DNA of 64,000 nt, taken from Sphingomonas sp. GC_Shp_5 (GTDB taxonomy: Bacteria; Pseudomonadota; Alphaproteobacteria; Sphingomonadales; Sphingomonadaceae). Position 1 is the first letter of the stretch, and each line of letters opens with the position of its first letter. Under the pieces are notes generated by a model, which worked only from the letters and a program-made list of their open reading frames with translations, ran no database searches and had not been told where the DNA came from. Both the position numbers and the translations under genes were made by a program. Below, piece by piece: positions 8,021 to 16,556 of the stretch. The stretch is from assembly GCF_026540855.1 (NCBI RefSeq), contig NZ_JALNUP010000007.1:1-64000 (forward strand). Reading direction: 5' to 3'.

Positions 8021-8731
8021 ATGAATACGTTCAGAAGCGTTGGCGTGATGCTGACGCTGGCAGCAGCGGCGACTGCGGTCCCGGCATCGGCGCAGACGGA
8101 TGTGCAGGCAGCACCGGCTGCGGAGCGAGTCGGCATCCGGGCGGGTGACGTTCTGCTTCGCGCGCGCGCGATCCTCGTCGCGCCCAACGAGCATTCCGGC
8201 AGCGTTCTACCCGCCTTCCCGGGCGAGCGGGTCAAGGTCGATGACAGCGCCATGCCGGAAGTCGACGCGACCTACATGGCGACGAACAACGTCGGCTTCG
8301 AACTCATCGCTTCCACCACGAAGCACAGCGCGAGCGGCATAACCGGTACGACGGGCGGCATCGGCAAGCTCGCATCGACCTGGGTACTGCCCCCGACCCT
8401 CACCGCTCAATACCACTTCGCGCCCGGGAAGCACATCCGTCCCTATGTCGGCGCCGGCATCAACTATACCATCTTCTGGAACGAGAAGGCGTCGGACGGG
8501 CTGGAGGCGGCGGTGGGGCGGACCCGAGTCCACATGGACGACAGCTTCGGTTGGGCGGCGCAGGCGGGGATCGATGTGGACATCACGCCCAAGGTCTTCC
8601 TGAACCTCGACCTCAAGTACATCGACATCGACACGAAGGTGCGCCTCGACACGACGTCTGCGGGAACGCAGCGGGTGAAGCTGGGCCTCGATCCACTGGT
8701 GTTCGGCGCGGGCCTCGGCATTCGGCTGTAA
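8021..8731 (+). CDS. ompW: OmpW-family outer membrane protein
   Basis: 236 residues. Residues 1-24 form a signal peptide ending PASA before QTD. The mature part has the OmpW pattern: GDVLLRARAILVAP near the start, alternating amphipathic strands, YHFAPGKHIRPYVGAGINYTIFW in the middle, and DITPKVFLNLDLKYIDI before the last strands, ending in a C-terminal Leu. OmpW proteins are 8-stranded barrels with a hydrophobic channel. The ATG at 8021 is preceded by GAGGAG; the longer frame is rejected. Expression under FNR control is known for E. coli OmpW, and two FNR boxes lie upstream here. A strong terminator follows. Confidence 0.9.
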   Translation: MNTFRSVGVMLTLAAAATAVPASAQTDVQAAPAAERVGIRAGDVLLRARAILVAPNEHSGSVLPAFPGERVKVDDSAMPEVDATYMATNNVGFELIASTTKHSASGITGTTGGIGKLASTWVLPPTLTAQYHFAPGKHIRPYVGAGINYTIFWNEKASDGLEAAVGRTRVHMDDSFGWAAQAGIDVDITPKVFLNLDLKYIDIDTKVRLDTTSAGTQRVKLGLDPLVFGAGLGIRL

Positions 8732-8760
8732 TCTGCTGTCCAGATGACGATGGAAACTAC

Positions 8761-8787
8761 GCCGCGCGGGGAGCTTCCCCGCGCGGC
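8761..8787 (+). terminator. Strong GC-rich hairpin after ompW
   Basis: Perfect 12-bp stem (GCCGCGCGGGGA / TCCCCGCGCGGC) with a 3-base loop, 29 bases after the ompW stop. There is no T-tract of note, but the stem stability fits a terminator in a high-GC genome. Confidence 0.7.
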
Positions 8788-8823
8788 GGCTTGCGCCACT
8801 GCCCCACGCGGGAAGGTTGATCG

Positions 8824-9475
8824 ATGAACGACGACATGCACGGGCTGCCCACGGGCGAGTGGTCGGAGCAGACCATCGCGGGCAGTGTTCCCGATCAGGC
8901 TCTCGGCTCCCCACTGGATCTGTTCGGGGGTGGCTCGGCGACGCGCGCCACGCTGAAGGTGCGTATCCCGACGCGGCAACGCTTTCGACCGTCGATGCCG
9001 CCGGGTGGCCGGAGGGGCGCATTGTGCTCATCAGGGATCACGGCCCCGACGGCCTGTCCTTCTTTACCAACTATCAGAGCCCCAAGGCTGAAGCCCTCGC
9101 CCTTCATCCCCGCGCGAAACTATGCTTCTACTGGAAACGCTCGGGCGTCAGGTACGTGTTCGAGGACTTGTCGCCGGAACGTCGGAACAGGCTTCCGACA
9201 CATATTTCGCCGGACGAGACCGTGCCTCCCAGATCGGCGCATGGGCATCCGACCAGTCCCAAGTCTGTCCGGATCCAGAAATTCTGGCCGAACGGTGCGC
9301 CGCAGTCGCGGTGCGCTTCATCGGACAGGTCGTGCCACGGCCGCCGAACTGGGGTGGCTTCACGCTGTCGCCGCTGCGTTGGGAATTCTGGCAGGAAGGC
9401 CGAAGCCGTCTGCATTGTCGCTACCTGTTCACGCGGGAAGACAACGGCTGGACGCGCGTAATGCTCTTTCCGTGA
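8824..9475 (+). pseudogene. pdxH: Pyridoxamine 5'-phosphate oxidase, broken by two frameshifts
   Basis: Three reading frames together give an almost complete PdxH-like protein. Frame one runs from the ATG at 8824 (GGAAGG upstream) to SPLDLF; the protein continues in another frame as GWLGDARHAEGAYPDAATL, EGRIVLIRDHGPDGLSFFTNY and LHPRAKLCFYWK; and in a third as TLGRQVRVRGLVAG, SQIGAWASDQS, VPRPPNWGGF and EFWQ to the stop. Shifts map to the G-run at 8926-8930 and the A-run at 9135-9137, and each is repaired by adding one base. Intact, it would use FMN and O2 to make pyridoxal phosphate. All motifs are well kept, so the breaks are recent or are sequencing errors. As written, no full-length product can be made. 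Confidence 0.8.
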
Positions 9476-9896
9476 ACCTCGCCGCCAGTGCTCGACCGCC
9501 ACGTCGAGGCTCTGGGCGCCTAAGGATGCTAACGTCGAACCGGACCACCCTGGCTAATCTCGTGTTGGGCTCGGGACGATCCACGAGCGTCAACCGAAGC
9601 GTTTCGAAGACGGCGGTTAATCGCCAGAAGAAGTGGCACTCTGCCTTCCGCAAGGTGTGTGCCCTCATACCGCTGGATCATCCCACGAGCTGATCCGCCG
9701 CGTTCACCTCAGCAGGAGCGTGCCGGGCTTCAAACGGCTTCGCCTACAGAGCACTCGCGCTCCTGACCATCCATTGCTCGCGAACTCCGCGACGCTTCCG
9801 GCCTGCGTCTCGCGGGGGAGCCAGGATGCAGTCGACGAGATCTGGCCGCTTGTACCGGCCCACGCAACCCCGTCGCCTGGAACATCGCCCGCTCGC
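9476..9896. other. Intergenic region without recognisable gene
   Basis: 420 bases between pdxH and the convergent SURF1 gene. Short open frames exist on both strands but none has a ribosome-binding site, hydrophobic pattern or family resemblance. Nothing further is supported. Confidence 0.5.
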
Positions 9897-10613
9897 TCAG
9901 TGCTGAGGACCTGCCCGAACCCTCGGAGTGCGAAGAACCAGAACTAGGCCTACAAGCGACAGCATCGCAAGGGCGAACCACGTGATGCTGTAGACCAGGT
10001 GGTTGTTCGGAAAGTTCAGCACGGTCATCCCGCCACGCGGCCATCCACCGGCGTTTGCGGTTGAATCCGCATCGATGAAATACGGGGCTGCTTGTTGCAG
10101 TGCTCGAGCGCGGGCAATGGCGGCGACGTCGCGCGAAAACCAACGGTCCTGTGTGGGTTGGTTCGAGCGCATAATGCTTCCCCCCGGCTCGGTCATCCGC
10201 AGCAGACCGGTGACGTCGACCACGCCGCCGACGGGAGGGCGTGTTGCAGGGTTGGCACGCTCGGGCGGAACGAAGCCGCGATTGACGAGCACCACGAAGC
10301 CGGTCTCGGTGCGCAGCGGCGTCATCACCCAGAATCCCGCACCATCCTCCGTCAGGGCCTGAACACGTGTTTCCGCGGCGTTGAGGAACCGCCCCCGTAC
10401 GGTGACATGTAGGTAAGCGTCTCGCCTGGCGTCGAGGCTTCGCCAGGAGGATGGAGGCGGCGCAGACCTCGGCGGTGCGTGGACCCGCTCTTCAACTGCC
10501 GAGATCAGCGCGAGCTTCCACGCGCGGCGTTCAACCTGCCAGATGCCTAATGACAAGAACATCAGCGTCATCACCGCGCTCAGCGCCGCGAGCGCCCATC
10601 GCTTGCGCCGCAT
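9897..10613 (-). CDS. SURF1-family cytochrome oxidase assembly protein
   Basis: 238 residues with the SURF1 layout: an N-terminal membrane helix (about 7-25) followed by LGIWQVERRAWKLALI, a periplasmic domain with YLHVTVRGRFLN, GFWVMTPLRTETGFVVLVNRGFVP and a WFSRDV segment, and a second membrane helix at about 208-228 preceded by NFPNNHLVYSITWFALA. SURF1 proteins aid heme a/heme o insertion in heme-copper oxidases. It is the last gene of the cyo cluster, 35 bases after cyoD, as is common in alphaproteobacteria, so it probably serves the bo3 quinol oxidase. Confidence 0.9.
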   Translation of the reverse strand: MRRKRWALAALSAVMTLMFLSLGIWQVERRAWKLALISAVEERVHAPPRSAPPPSSWRSLDARRDAYLHVTVRGRFLNAAETRVQALTEDGAGFWVMTPLRTETGFVVLVNRGFVPPERANPATRPPVGGVVDVTGLLRMTEPGGSIMRSNQPTQDRWFSRDVAAIARARALQQAAPYFIDADSTANAGGWPRGGMTVLNFPNNHLVYSITWFALAMLSLVGLVLVLRTPRVRAGPQH

Positions 10614-10648
10614 TGCCCCGATCTTGCTCGGTCGCCCTGCTTCCCCGC

Positions 10649-11035
10649 TCAGCGCACCGGGCCCATCGTGCCGCCGGGCATCGGCATCATGTTGGTGTTA
10701 AGATGATACATGACCCAGATCGACCCGCCAATCGTCAGGACCACGATCACGGTCGTAAACAGGAAGGCGAGCAGCGTCCAACCTCCCTCAGATCGCGTGT
10801 CGAGGTGAAGGAAACAGACGACGTGGACGACGATCTGGACCAGCGCCATCGCGAAGATGAGCGCTGCGGTTGTCGCGGAATCGTGCAGACTACCCGACAT
10901 GACGAGCCAGAACGGCACCACCGTCAGCAGGATCGAAAGGATGGTGCCGACGCGGTATGCCTTGCGGCTGCCGTGACCGTGCGTATCGCCGTGGTTGTGG
11001 AGCGCGGCGTCTCCCTCGATCGAAGAGCGGCTCAA
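10649..11035 (-). CDS. cyoD: Cytochrome bo3 quinol oxidase subunit IV
   Basis: 128 residues with a His-rich N-terminus (ALHNHGDTHGHGS) and three membrane helices, matching CyoD including the Val/His-rich segment VQIVVHVVCFLHLD. There is no ATG before the first helix; the frame begins with a TTG whose last two bases and following A form the cyoC stop (TTGA overlap), so TTG at 11035 is the likely start with translational coupling. The subunit stabilises the CuB site and the subunit I/III assembly. Confidence 0.88.
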   Translation of the reverse strand: MSRSSIEGDAALHNHGDTHGHGSRKAYRVGTILSILLTVVPFWLVMSGSLHDSATTAALIFAMALVQIVVHVVCFLHLDTRSEGGWTLLAFLFTTVIVVLTIGGSIWVMYHLNTNMMPMPGGTMGPVR

Positions 11036-11670
11036 CGGATGACTCCATACAGATAGACGAAGGTGAAGACACCGATCCAGATGATGTCGAGGAAGTGCCA
11101 GAACATCGACAGGCACATCAGCCGACGCTTCATTGGCGGACTTAGACCGTGTTGGCCGACCTGGACGAGCATGGTGACGATCCAGATGAGACCTACCGTG
11201 ACGTGTGCGCCGTGCGTGCCGACGAGCGTGAAGAAGGCCGACAGGAAGGCGCTGCGCTGCGGCCCTGCCCCCTCCGCGATAAGGTGAGAGAACTCGTAGA
11301 ACTCCACGCCAACGAACGCGGCGCCGAGCAACCCGGTGACCGCAAGCCAGAAGCGGGTCGGGCCAACCCGGCCCGCCTCCAGGTGCGGCATCGCCTGCCC
11401 GAAGGTGATCGATGAGGCGAGCAGGAAGGCGGTATTGAGCGCAACCAGCTTCAGGTCGAAGATCTCGCGCGGCACTGGGCCTCCGGCGTAGCCGGTGCTC
11501 ACTACGCCATACATCGCGAACAGCGAGGCGAAGATGAGCGCATCGCTCATCAGGTAAATCCAGAAGCCGAGGAGCGTCGCGCCGTTGCCACCGTGGTCGT
11601 GTTCGTCCTCTTCGGCGAGGTGCCACGTCGGGTCGGCGGTCTGGCCGCGCTGGAGGGCATGATCGGTCAT
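11032..11670 (-). CDS. cyoC: Cytochrome bo3 quinol oxidase subunit III
   Basis: 212 residues with five membrane helices and the COX3 family segments LGFWIYLMSDALIFASLFA, VGVEFYEFSHLI and the C-terminal WHFLDIIWIGVFTFVYLYG. The ATG at 11670 follows the cyoB stop by one base (TGACATG), so it is coupled to cyoB; a longer frame overlapping cyoB is rejected. It is an integral inner-membrane subunit of the quinol oxidase. Confidence 0.95.
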   Translation of the reverse strand: MTDHALQRGQTADPTWHLAEEDEHDHGGNGATLLGFWIYLMSDALIFASLFAMYGVVSTGYAGGPVPREIFDLKLVALNTAFLLASSITFGQAMPHLEAGRVGPTRFWLAVTGLLGAAFVGVEFYEFSHLIAEGAGPQRSAFLSAFFTLVGTHGAHVTVGLIWIVTMLVQVGQHGLSPPMKRRLMCLSMFWHFLDIIWIGVFTFVYLYGVIR

Positions 11671-11671
11671 G

Positions 11672-13669
11672 TCAGATCCCTTCGACAAGCGGCAGGCGCC
11701 CGGCTTCCGTCCGCCCGACGTCGTCGGCAGGAATGAAGTAGTCACGCTTGAGATTGAACGTATGTCCGACGGCCGTGACGACCAACCCTGCGAAGCACAG
11801 CGCCGCCAACCACCAGATGTACCAGACCATGGCGAAGCCGAGGCCCAGCGCCAGGCCGGCGAGGATCACGCCCGCCCCTGTGTTGCGTGGCATGTGGATC
11901 GGGCGGAAGCCGCCAGCGGGACGTTCGTAACCGCGGTTCTTCATGTCGTACCAGGCATCGAGCTCGTGAACGACGGGCGTAAAGGCGAAGTTGTAGGCCG
12001 GCGGAGGCGAGGTGGTGGACCATTCGAGCGTCCGGCCGCCCCAGGGATCGCCCGTCGCGTCGGCCAGTTTCTTGCGCTTCACGAAGCCCATGACGATGCT
12101 CATCACGAAACCGAGAATGCCGATCAGGATAATCACTGCACCGATCGCGGCGATGATGAAGTATGGCTGCAGCGAGGGATCGTCGAAATGGTTGACCCGG
12201 CGCGGCGTGCCCATGAGCCCGACGATGTAGATCGGCGTCCATGCGATCCAGTAGCCCGCGACCCAGCCCCAGAACGCGACCTTGCCCCAGAACTCGTCGA
12301 GCTTGAAGCCGAAGGCTTTGGGAAACCAGTAGACCATGCCGGCGAACAGCCCGAAGACAACGCCACCGATGATCGTGTTGTGGAAGTGCGCAACCAGGAA
12401 CAGCGAGTTATGGAGCACGAAATCGGCAGACGGAATGGCAAGCAGCACCCCGGTCATGCCGCCGACCGTGAAGGTCAGCATGAATGCCACCACCCACATC
12501 ATCGGCAGCTCGAAACGGATATCGCCCCGATACATGGTGAACAGCCAATTGAAGATCTTCGCGCCGGTTGGGATGGCAATGACCATCGTCGCGATGCCGA
12601 AGAAGCTGTTGACGCTAGGGCCCGCTCCCATGGTGAAGAAATGGTGGAGCCATACGAGATAGGACAGGATGGTGATGACGACCGTCGCGTAGACCATCGA
12701 TGAATAGCCGAAGAGCGGTTTGCCTGAGAAGGTCGCGGTAATTTCGGAATATATGCCGAACGCGGGCAGGACCAGGACGTACACCTCCGGATGGCCCCAG
12801 ATCCACACCATGTTCCAGTACATCATCGGCGCACCACCGAGACTGTTGGTGAAGAAGTTGGTGCCGACGTAACGGTCGAGCATCAGCAGGAAGAACGCCG
12901 CGGTCAGCGCCGGAAAGATCGCTACGGCGAGCACATTCGAGCACAGTGCCGTCCAGCAGAACACCGGCATCTTCATCATGGTCATGCCGGGGGCACGCAT
13001 CTTGACGATTGTGGCGACCATGTTGATCGCCGACAGCGTCGTGCCGACGCCCGCGATCTGCAGTGACCACAGATAGTAGTCCACTCCCGTGTCTGGGCTG
13101 TATGCCAGCTCAGCGAGCGGTGCGTAGGATAGCCAGCCCGTGCGCGCGAACTCGCCAACGAACAGCGAGATCATCGTCAGTACTGCACCTGCCGCCGTTA
13201 GCCAGAAGCTGAGATTGTTCAGGAACGGGAATGCGACATCGCGCGCGCCGATCTGGAGCGGCATGACGAAATTGATGATGCCGACGACTAGCGGGATGGC
13301 GACGAAGAAGATCATGATCGTCCCGTGCGCGGTGAAGATCTGATCGTAGTGGTGAGACGGCAGATATCCCGGGTTCGACCCGAACGCGACAGCCTGTTGC
13401 AAGCGCATCATGACCGCATCGGAAAAGCCGCGCAGCAGCATGATGATCGCCAGGATGATGTACATGACGCCAACCTTCTTGTGGTCGACGCTGGTGAACC
13501 ATTCCTTCCACAAATAGCCCCACAAACGGAAGCGGGTGATCGCGCCGACGATGCCGAGGCCGAGCACCGACACGACGATGAACGTTGTGAGCAGGATCGG
13601 CTCGTGGAGTGGGAAGGATTCCCAGGTGAGACGTCCGAAGATCGTCTTGAGAAAGCTGTTATCGGTCAT
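11672..13669 (-). CDS. cyoB: Cytochrome bo3 quinol oxidase subunit I
   Basis: 665 residues, the length of CyoB. The heme-copper core is intact: [11 protein letters not shown] (H115), [15 protein letters not shown] with the His-Tyr pair, [10 protein letters not shown] for CuB, and [11 protein letters not shown] with the two axial histidines. Quinol rather than cytochrome c use is supported by R80, D84, H107 and Q110, which match the E. coli ubiquinone-site residues R71, D75, H98 and Q101. The protein reduces O2 to water in the inner membrane while pumping protons. It lies 21 bases after cyoA. Confidence 0.97.
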   Translation of the reverse strand: MTDNSFLKTIFGRLTWESFPLHEPILLTTFIVVSVLGLGIVGAITRFRLWGYLWKEWFTSVDHKKVGVMYIILAIIMLLRGFSDAVMMRLQQAVAFGSNPGYLPSHHYDQIFTAHGTIMIFFVAIPLVVGIINFVMPLQIGARDVAFPFLNNLSFWLTAAGAVLTMISLFVGEFARTGWLSYAPLAELAYSPDTGVDYYLWSLQIAGVGTTLSAINMVATIVKMRAPGMTMMKMPVFCWTALCSNVLAVAIFPALTAAFFLLMLDRYVGTNFFTNSLGGAPMMYWNMVWIWGHPEVYVLVLPAFGIYSEITATFSGKPLFGYSSMVYATVVITILSYLVWLHHFFTMGAGPSVNSFFGIATMVIAIPTGAKIFNWLFTMYRGDIRFELPMMWVVAFMLTFTVGGMTGVLLAIPSADFVLHNSLFLVAHFHNTIIGGVVFGLFAGMVYWFPKAFGFKLDEFWGKVAFWGWVAGYWIAWTPIYIVGLMGTPRRVNHFDDPSLQPYFIIAAIGAVIILIGILGFVMSIVMGFVKRKKLADATGDPWGGRTLEWSTTSPPPAYNFAFTPVVHELDAWYDMKNRGYERPAGGFRPIHMPRNTGAGVILAGLALGLGFAMVWYIWWLAALCFAGLVVTAVGHTFNLKRDYFIPADDVGRTEAGRLPLVEGI

Positions 13670-13690
13670 GATAATCCCGAATGGCTAGGA

Positions 13691-14875
13691 TCAGGCCCGT
13701 CCGGCGCGCGAGGCGCCGGCGGCGGGGATGGCATCGACGGCTGACATGTCGCGGTTGCGCGGGTCTCCAGGCCTCTGCCGGCCTGGGGCAGCGCCGGGCG
13801 TCGCCGGCTTCGTGACGTTGGGTCCGGAGCCCTTTTCTTCCGGCGTCTTCTGCAACGCCGGCGTCGGCTTGTCGGCGCCTGCGGGTGCCGTGTTACGCCC
13901 GGCAGGCATGCCGCTGCCCATCCGACCGTCAGCAGGATCCCCGCCACCACGCGCCATGTCACGCCGCATCACGTCGACCATGCACGGCTTGCCGGCCTGT
14001 ACGCAGCCGTTCAGCGCCCGATCAAACAGTCCGGGCGTGACCGACGAGAAGTGCATGACGGGGACCTTCTCACTCGGCCGCTCCAGCGCGACGTAGCTGG
14101 CCGCCTCGAGACCACGCTTTGAACCGCGTTTTATCTCGGCGGCCCAGCTGTTGAAGTCGGCGGGCGCCAGCGCGCGCAGCTTGAAGCGCATGTTGGAATA
14201 ACCACGGCCGGTGTAGTTGCCGGAGTAGCCCCAGCTTTCGCCGGACTTGTTCAGCACGGCGTTAAGCTGCGACTGCATGCCCGGCATGGCATAGATCATC
14301 CCAGCCATCGTCGGGGCGTAGAAGGTATTGAACTGGCTGGTCGATGTGATCGAGAAGCGGACGGGCACGTCCACCGGCAGCGCCAGTTCATTGACCGTCG
14401 CGATTCCCAGATCGGGGTAGATGAAGAGCCACTTCCAGTCGAGCGCAACGACCTGCACCTGCAGCGTCCTGGTGTTCGGCGGGATCGGCCGCCCGGCTGA
14501 GAGCCGCTCGAGAGGCCGGAACGGATCAAGCAGATGCGTGCTCGTCCACGTCACCGCGCTGAGTGCGATGATGATCAGCAGTGGGATCGACCAGATCGCC
14601 AGCTCCAGCGTCGTCGAGTGGTCGAACTGCGGATCGTAGGTCTTGTTCGCGTTGCCGCGCCGGTATCGCCACGCGAACAGCACCGTCAGCGCCATGACGG
14701 GCACGACGACCAGCAGCATGATCCCTGTGGAGAAGAGGATCAGGTCACGCTGCTGAGCGGCGATATCGCCGGTGGGGTTCATGACGACCATGTCGCACCC
14801 GCCGAGCAATGTCGGCACAAGGACGAATGGTAGGCGGGCGGCCCGTCGGGCGATGGTTGATCCGGCTCTGCGCAT
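13691..14875 (-). CDS. cyoA: Cytochrome bo3 quinol oxidase subunit II
   Basis: 394 residues. A lipobox LLGGC places the mature lipid-modified Cys at about 27, followed by two membrane helices and the periplasmic cupredoxin domain with QVVALDWKWLFIYPD and MAGMIYAMPGMQSQL. CuA ligands are absent, as expected for a quinol oxidase. The C-terminal 70 or so residues are Pro/Gly/Arg-rich, longer than in E. coli, and probably disordered. First gene of cyoABCD-surf1. An FNR box is centred 41.5 bases before the ATG, where it would cover the promoter, so oxygen-linked repression is likely. Confidence 0.95.
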   Translation of the reverse strand: MRRAGSTIARRAARLPFVLVPTLLGGCDMVVMNPTGDIAAQQRDLILFSTGIMLLVVVPVMALTVLFAWRYRRGNANKTYDPQFDHSTTLELAIWSIPLLIIIALSAVTWTSTHLLDPFRPLERLSAGRPIPPNTRTLQVQVVALDWKWLFIYPDLGIATVNELALPVDVPVRFSITSTSQFNTFYAPTMAGMIYAMPGMQSQLNAVLNKSGESWGYSGNYTGRGYSNMRFKLRALAPADFNSWAAEIKRGSKRGLEAASYVALERPSEKVPVMHFSSVTPGLFDRALNGCVQAGKPCMVDVMRRDMARGGGDPADGRMGSGMPAGRNTAPAGADKPTPALQKTPEEKGSGPNVTKPATPGAAPGRQRPGDPRNRDMSAVDAIPAAGASRAGRA

Positions 14876-14909
14876 GCGTGGATGTTAGCCCGCGCCACCC
14901 AGCGCGGAT

Positions 14910-14923
14910 TTGACCGCGGTCAA
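14910..14923. promoter_or_regulatory. FNR-type box upstream of cyoA
   Basis: Perfect TTGAC-CGCG-GTCAA palindrome centred 41.5 bases from the cyoA start and 118 bases from the start of the divergent MFS gene. Its closeness to cyoA suggests repression of the low-affinity oxidase when oxygen falls. Confidence 0.68.
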
Positions 14924-15034
14924 AGTGTTGTCGTTTGCGCGGCGATAGGAAGGATCATCATCAGCCCGGATCCGGCACGCCCTCTCCTCGGGCTTGACGG
15001 CGTTCTGGACGGAATCGAGTAGAGGATAGACGGG

Positions 15035-16369
15035 ATGGCAGCCACGACCCTGGACGCGGGCAACTCCACGCCGCTGGAGCGCGACGCCCGGCTGATCAAC
15101 GCGCGCGACCATGTGATCAGGCCGGGTGAGATCGCCGTCGGCGTGATCATCGGGCGGTCGGCCGAGTTCTTTGACTTCTTCGTCTACGCTATCGCATCGG
15201 TGCTGGTGTTCCCATCGCTCGTGTTTCCCTATGTCGATGCGGTCACGGGGACTCTATATTCGTTCGCCATCTTCGGGCTCGCGTTCGTCGCCCGCCCATT
15301 TGGCGCACTGCTGTTCATGTGGCTTGATCGAAAGCACGGTCGCGGTGTCAAGCTGACGATCGCGATGTTCCTGCTCGGCGGATCGACGGCGGCGCTCGCC
15401 TTCCTGCCAAGCTACGCGCAGTTAGGCAGCGGCGCGGCAATACTGCTTGCGCTCTTCCGCATGGGCCAGGGGTTCGCGCTCGGTGGTACCTGGGACGGTC
15501 TCCCTTCCCTGCTGTCACTCAACGCCCCCCCGGAGCGCCGGGGCTGGTTTGCGATGATCCCTCAGCTCGGCGCGCCGATTGGCCTGTTCGTGGCGACGGG
15601 TGTGTTCGCCTTCCTTCTCACAGCTCTGAAGACATCCGACTTCCTCGAATGGGGGTGGCGCTACCCCTTCTTTGTCGCCTTCGTGATCAACGTCGTCGCG
15701 CTGTTTGCTCGGCTGCGCCTCATCTCGACGCCGGCTTTCGAAGAGCTCTTCAAGCGTCGTGAATTGCAGCCATCCTCGGTCTCGGAGCTGTTCCGCGAGC
15801 ACGGCAAGGTCGTGCTGCTGGGTGCCTTCGCGCCGCTGGCGAGCTTCGCTCTGTTTCATCTTGTCACTGTGTTTCCGCTCTCCTGGTCGGTTCTCAGCTC
15901 CGGCGAGCCACCGATTCATTTTCTCAAGATCGAGTTGGTTGGCGCGGCTGTCGGACTCGTTGCTGTTGCGATGTCCGGCATATTGTCCGACCGTATCGGA
16001 CGCCGCACGCTGCTCAGTATCTCGGCGGTGCTGATCGCAGTGTTTAGCCTCCTCGCGCCGCGGCTGCTCGGCCAAGGGCCTTCCGGCGAATGGATCTATA
16101 TGATCCTGGGCTTTGTCCTTCTTGGTCTCTCGTTCGGCCAGTCATCGGGGGCGGTGAATGATCGCTTCTCGCCCCGGCACCGCTACACGGGGGCCGGTAC
16201 CACGGCAACTGCGGCATGGTTCATCGGGGCAGGTTTTGCGCCGCTCGCCGCCTTGCTGCTGGCGCGCAACTTTGGACTGGTAGCGGTCGGCGGTTACCTT
16301 CTGTCAGGCGCGCTTTGCACACTGGCAGCCCTCGCCCTCAATCGCGATTGGGGCAGCAAGGCCGGTTGA
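15035..16369 (+). CDS. MFS transporter, metabolite:H+ symporter type
   Basis: 444 residues with 12 predicted membrane helices. The loop between helices 2 and 3 reads RPFGALLFMWLDRKHGRG, a version of the G-x-x-x-D-R-x-G-R-R MFS signature as found in ProP/KgtP-like symporters, and a second copy follows in the middle as GILSDRIGRRTLLS. The opening HVIRPGEIAVGVIIGRSAEFFDFFVYAIAS also matches that group (usual form GN.lEWyDf..y). Substrate unknown; likely an organic acid or similar small solute. Divergent from cyoA, with an FNR box between them. Confidence 0.83.
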   Translation: MAATTLDAGNSTPLERDARLINARDHVIRPGEIAVGVIIGRSAEFFDFFVYAIASVLVFPSLVFPYVDAVTGTLYSFAIFGLAFVARPFGALLFMWLDRKHGRGVKLTIAMFLLGGSTAALAFLPSYAQLGSGAAILLALFRMGQGFALGGTWDGLPSLLSLNAPPERRGWFAMIPQLGAPIGLFVATGVFAFLLTALKTSDFLEWGWRYPFFVAFVINVVALFARLRLISTPAFEELFKRRELQPSSVSELFREHGKVVLLGAFAPLASFALFHLVTVFPLSWSVLSSGEPPIHFLKIELVGAAVGLVAVAMSGILSDRIGRRTLLSISAVLIAVFSLLAPRLLGQGPSGEWIYMILGFVLLGLSFGQSSGAVNDRFSPRHRYTGAGTTATAAWFIGAGFAPLAALLLARNFGLVAVGGYLLSGALCTLAALALNRDWGSKAG

Positions 16370-16556
16370 TTGATCAAGAGGACCCAGAATTGACCGTTCG
16401 CGGCCCACTTCCGGCTTCCTAGCTTCGGCCACTCATTCAGGCTCGCACTTCCTCAAGCCCGATCAACGCCAAGCCTCAAAACCGACATCATCGGCGACGA
16501 TCATCTCGGGGCGTTCGCAAGGGACATCCCCTTGTGCCGAATGGTGAGGAGGTCTG

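Noticed and set aside
9429..9668. 79-residue minus-strand frame after pdxH
   Set aside because: Overlaps the end of pdxH, Arg-rich, no start signal.
13691..14875. cyo cluster considered as a cytochrome c oxidase
   Set aside because: Subunit II lacks CuA ligands and subunit I has the quinol-site residues R80, D84, H107 and Q110, so it is a quinol oxidase.
16368..16380. TTGATTGATCAA considered as an FNR box after the MFS gene
   Set aside because: Half-sites are separated by 2 bases rather than 4 and it lies between two same-strand genes far from the M16 start.
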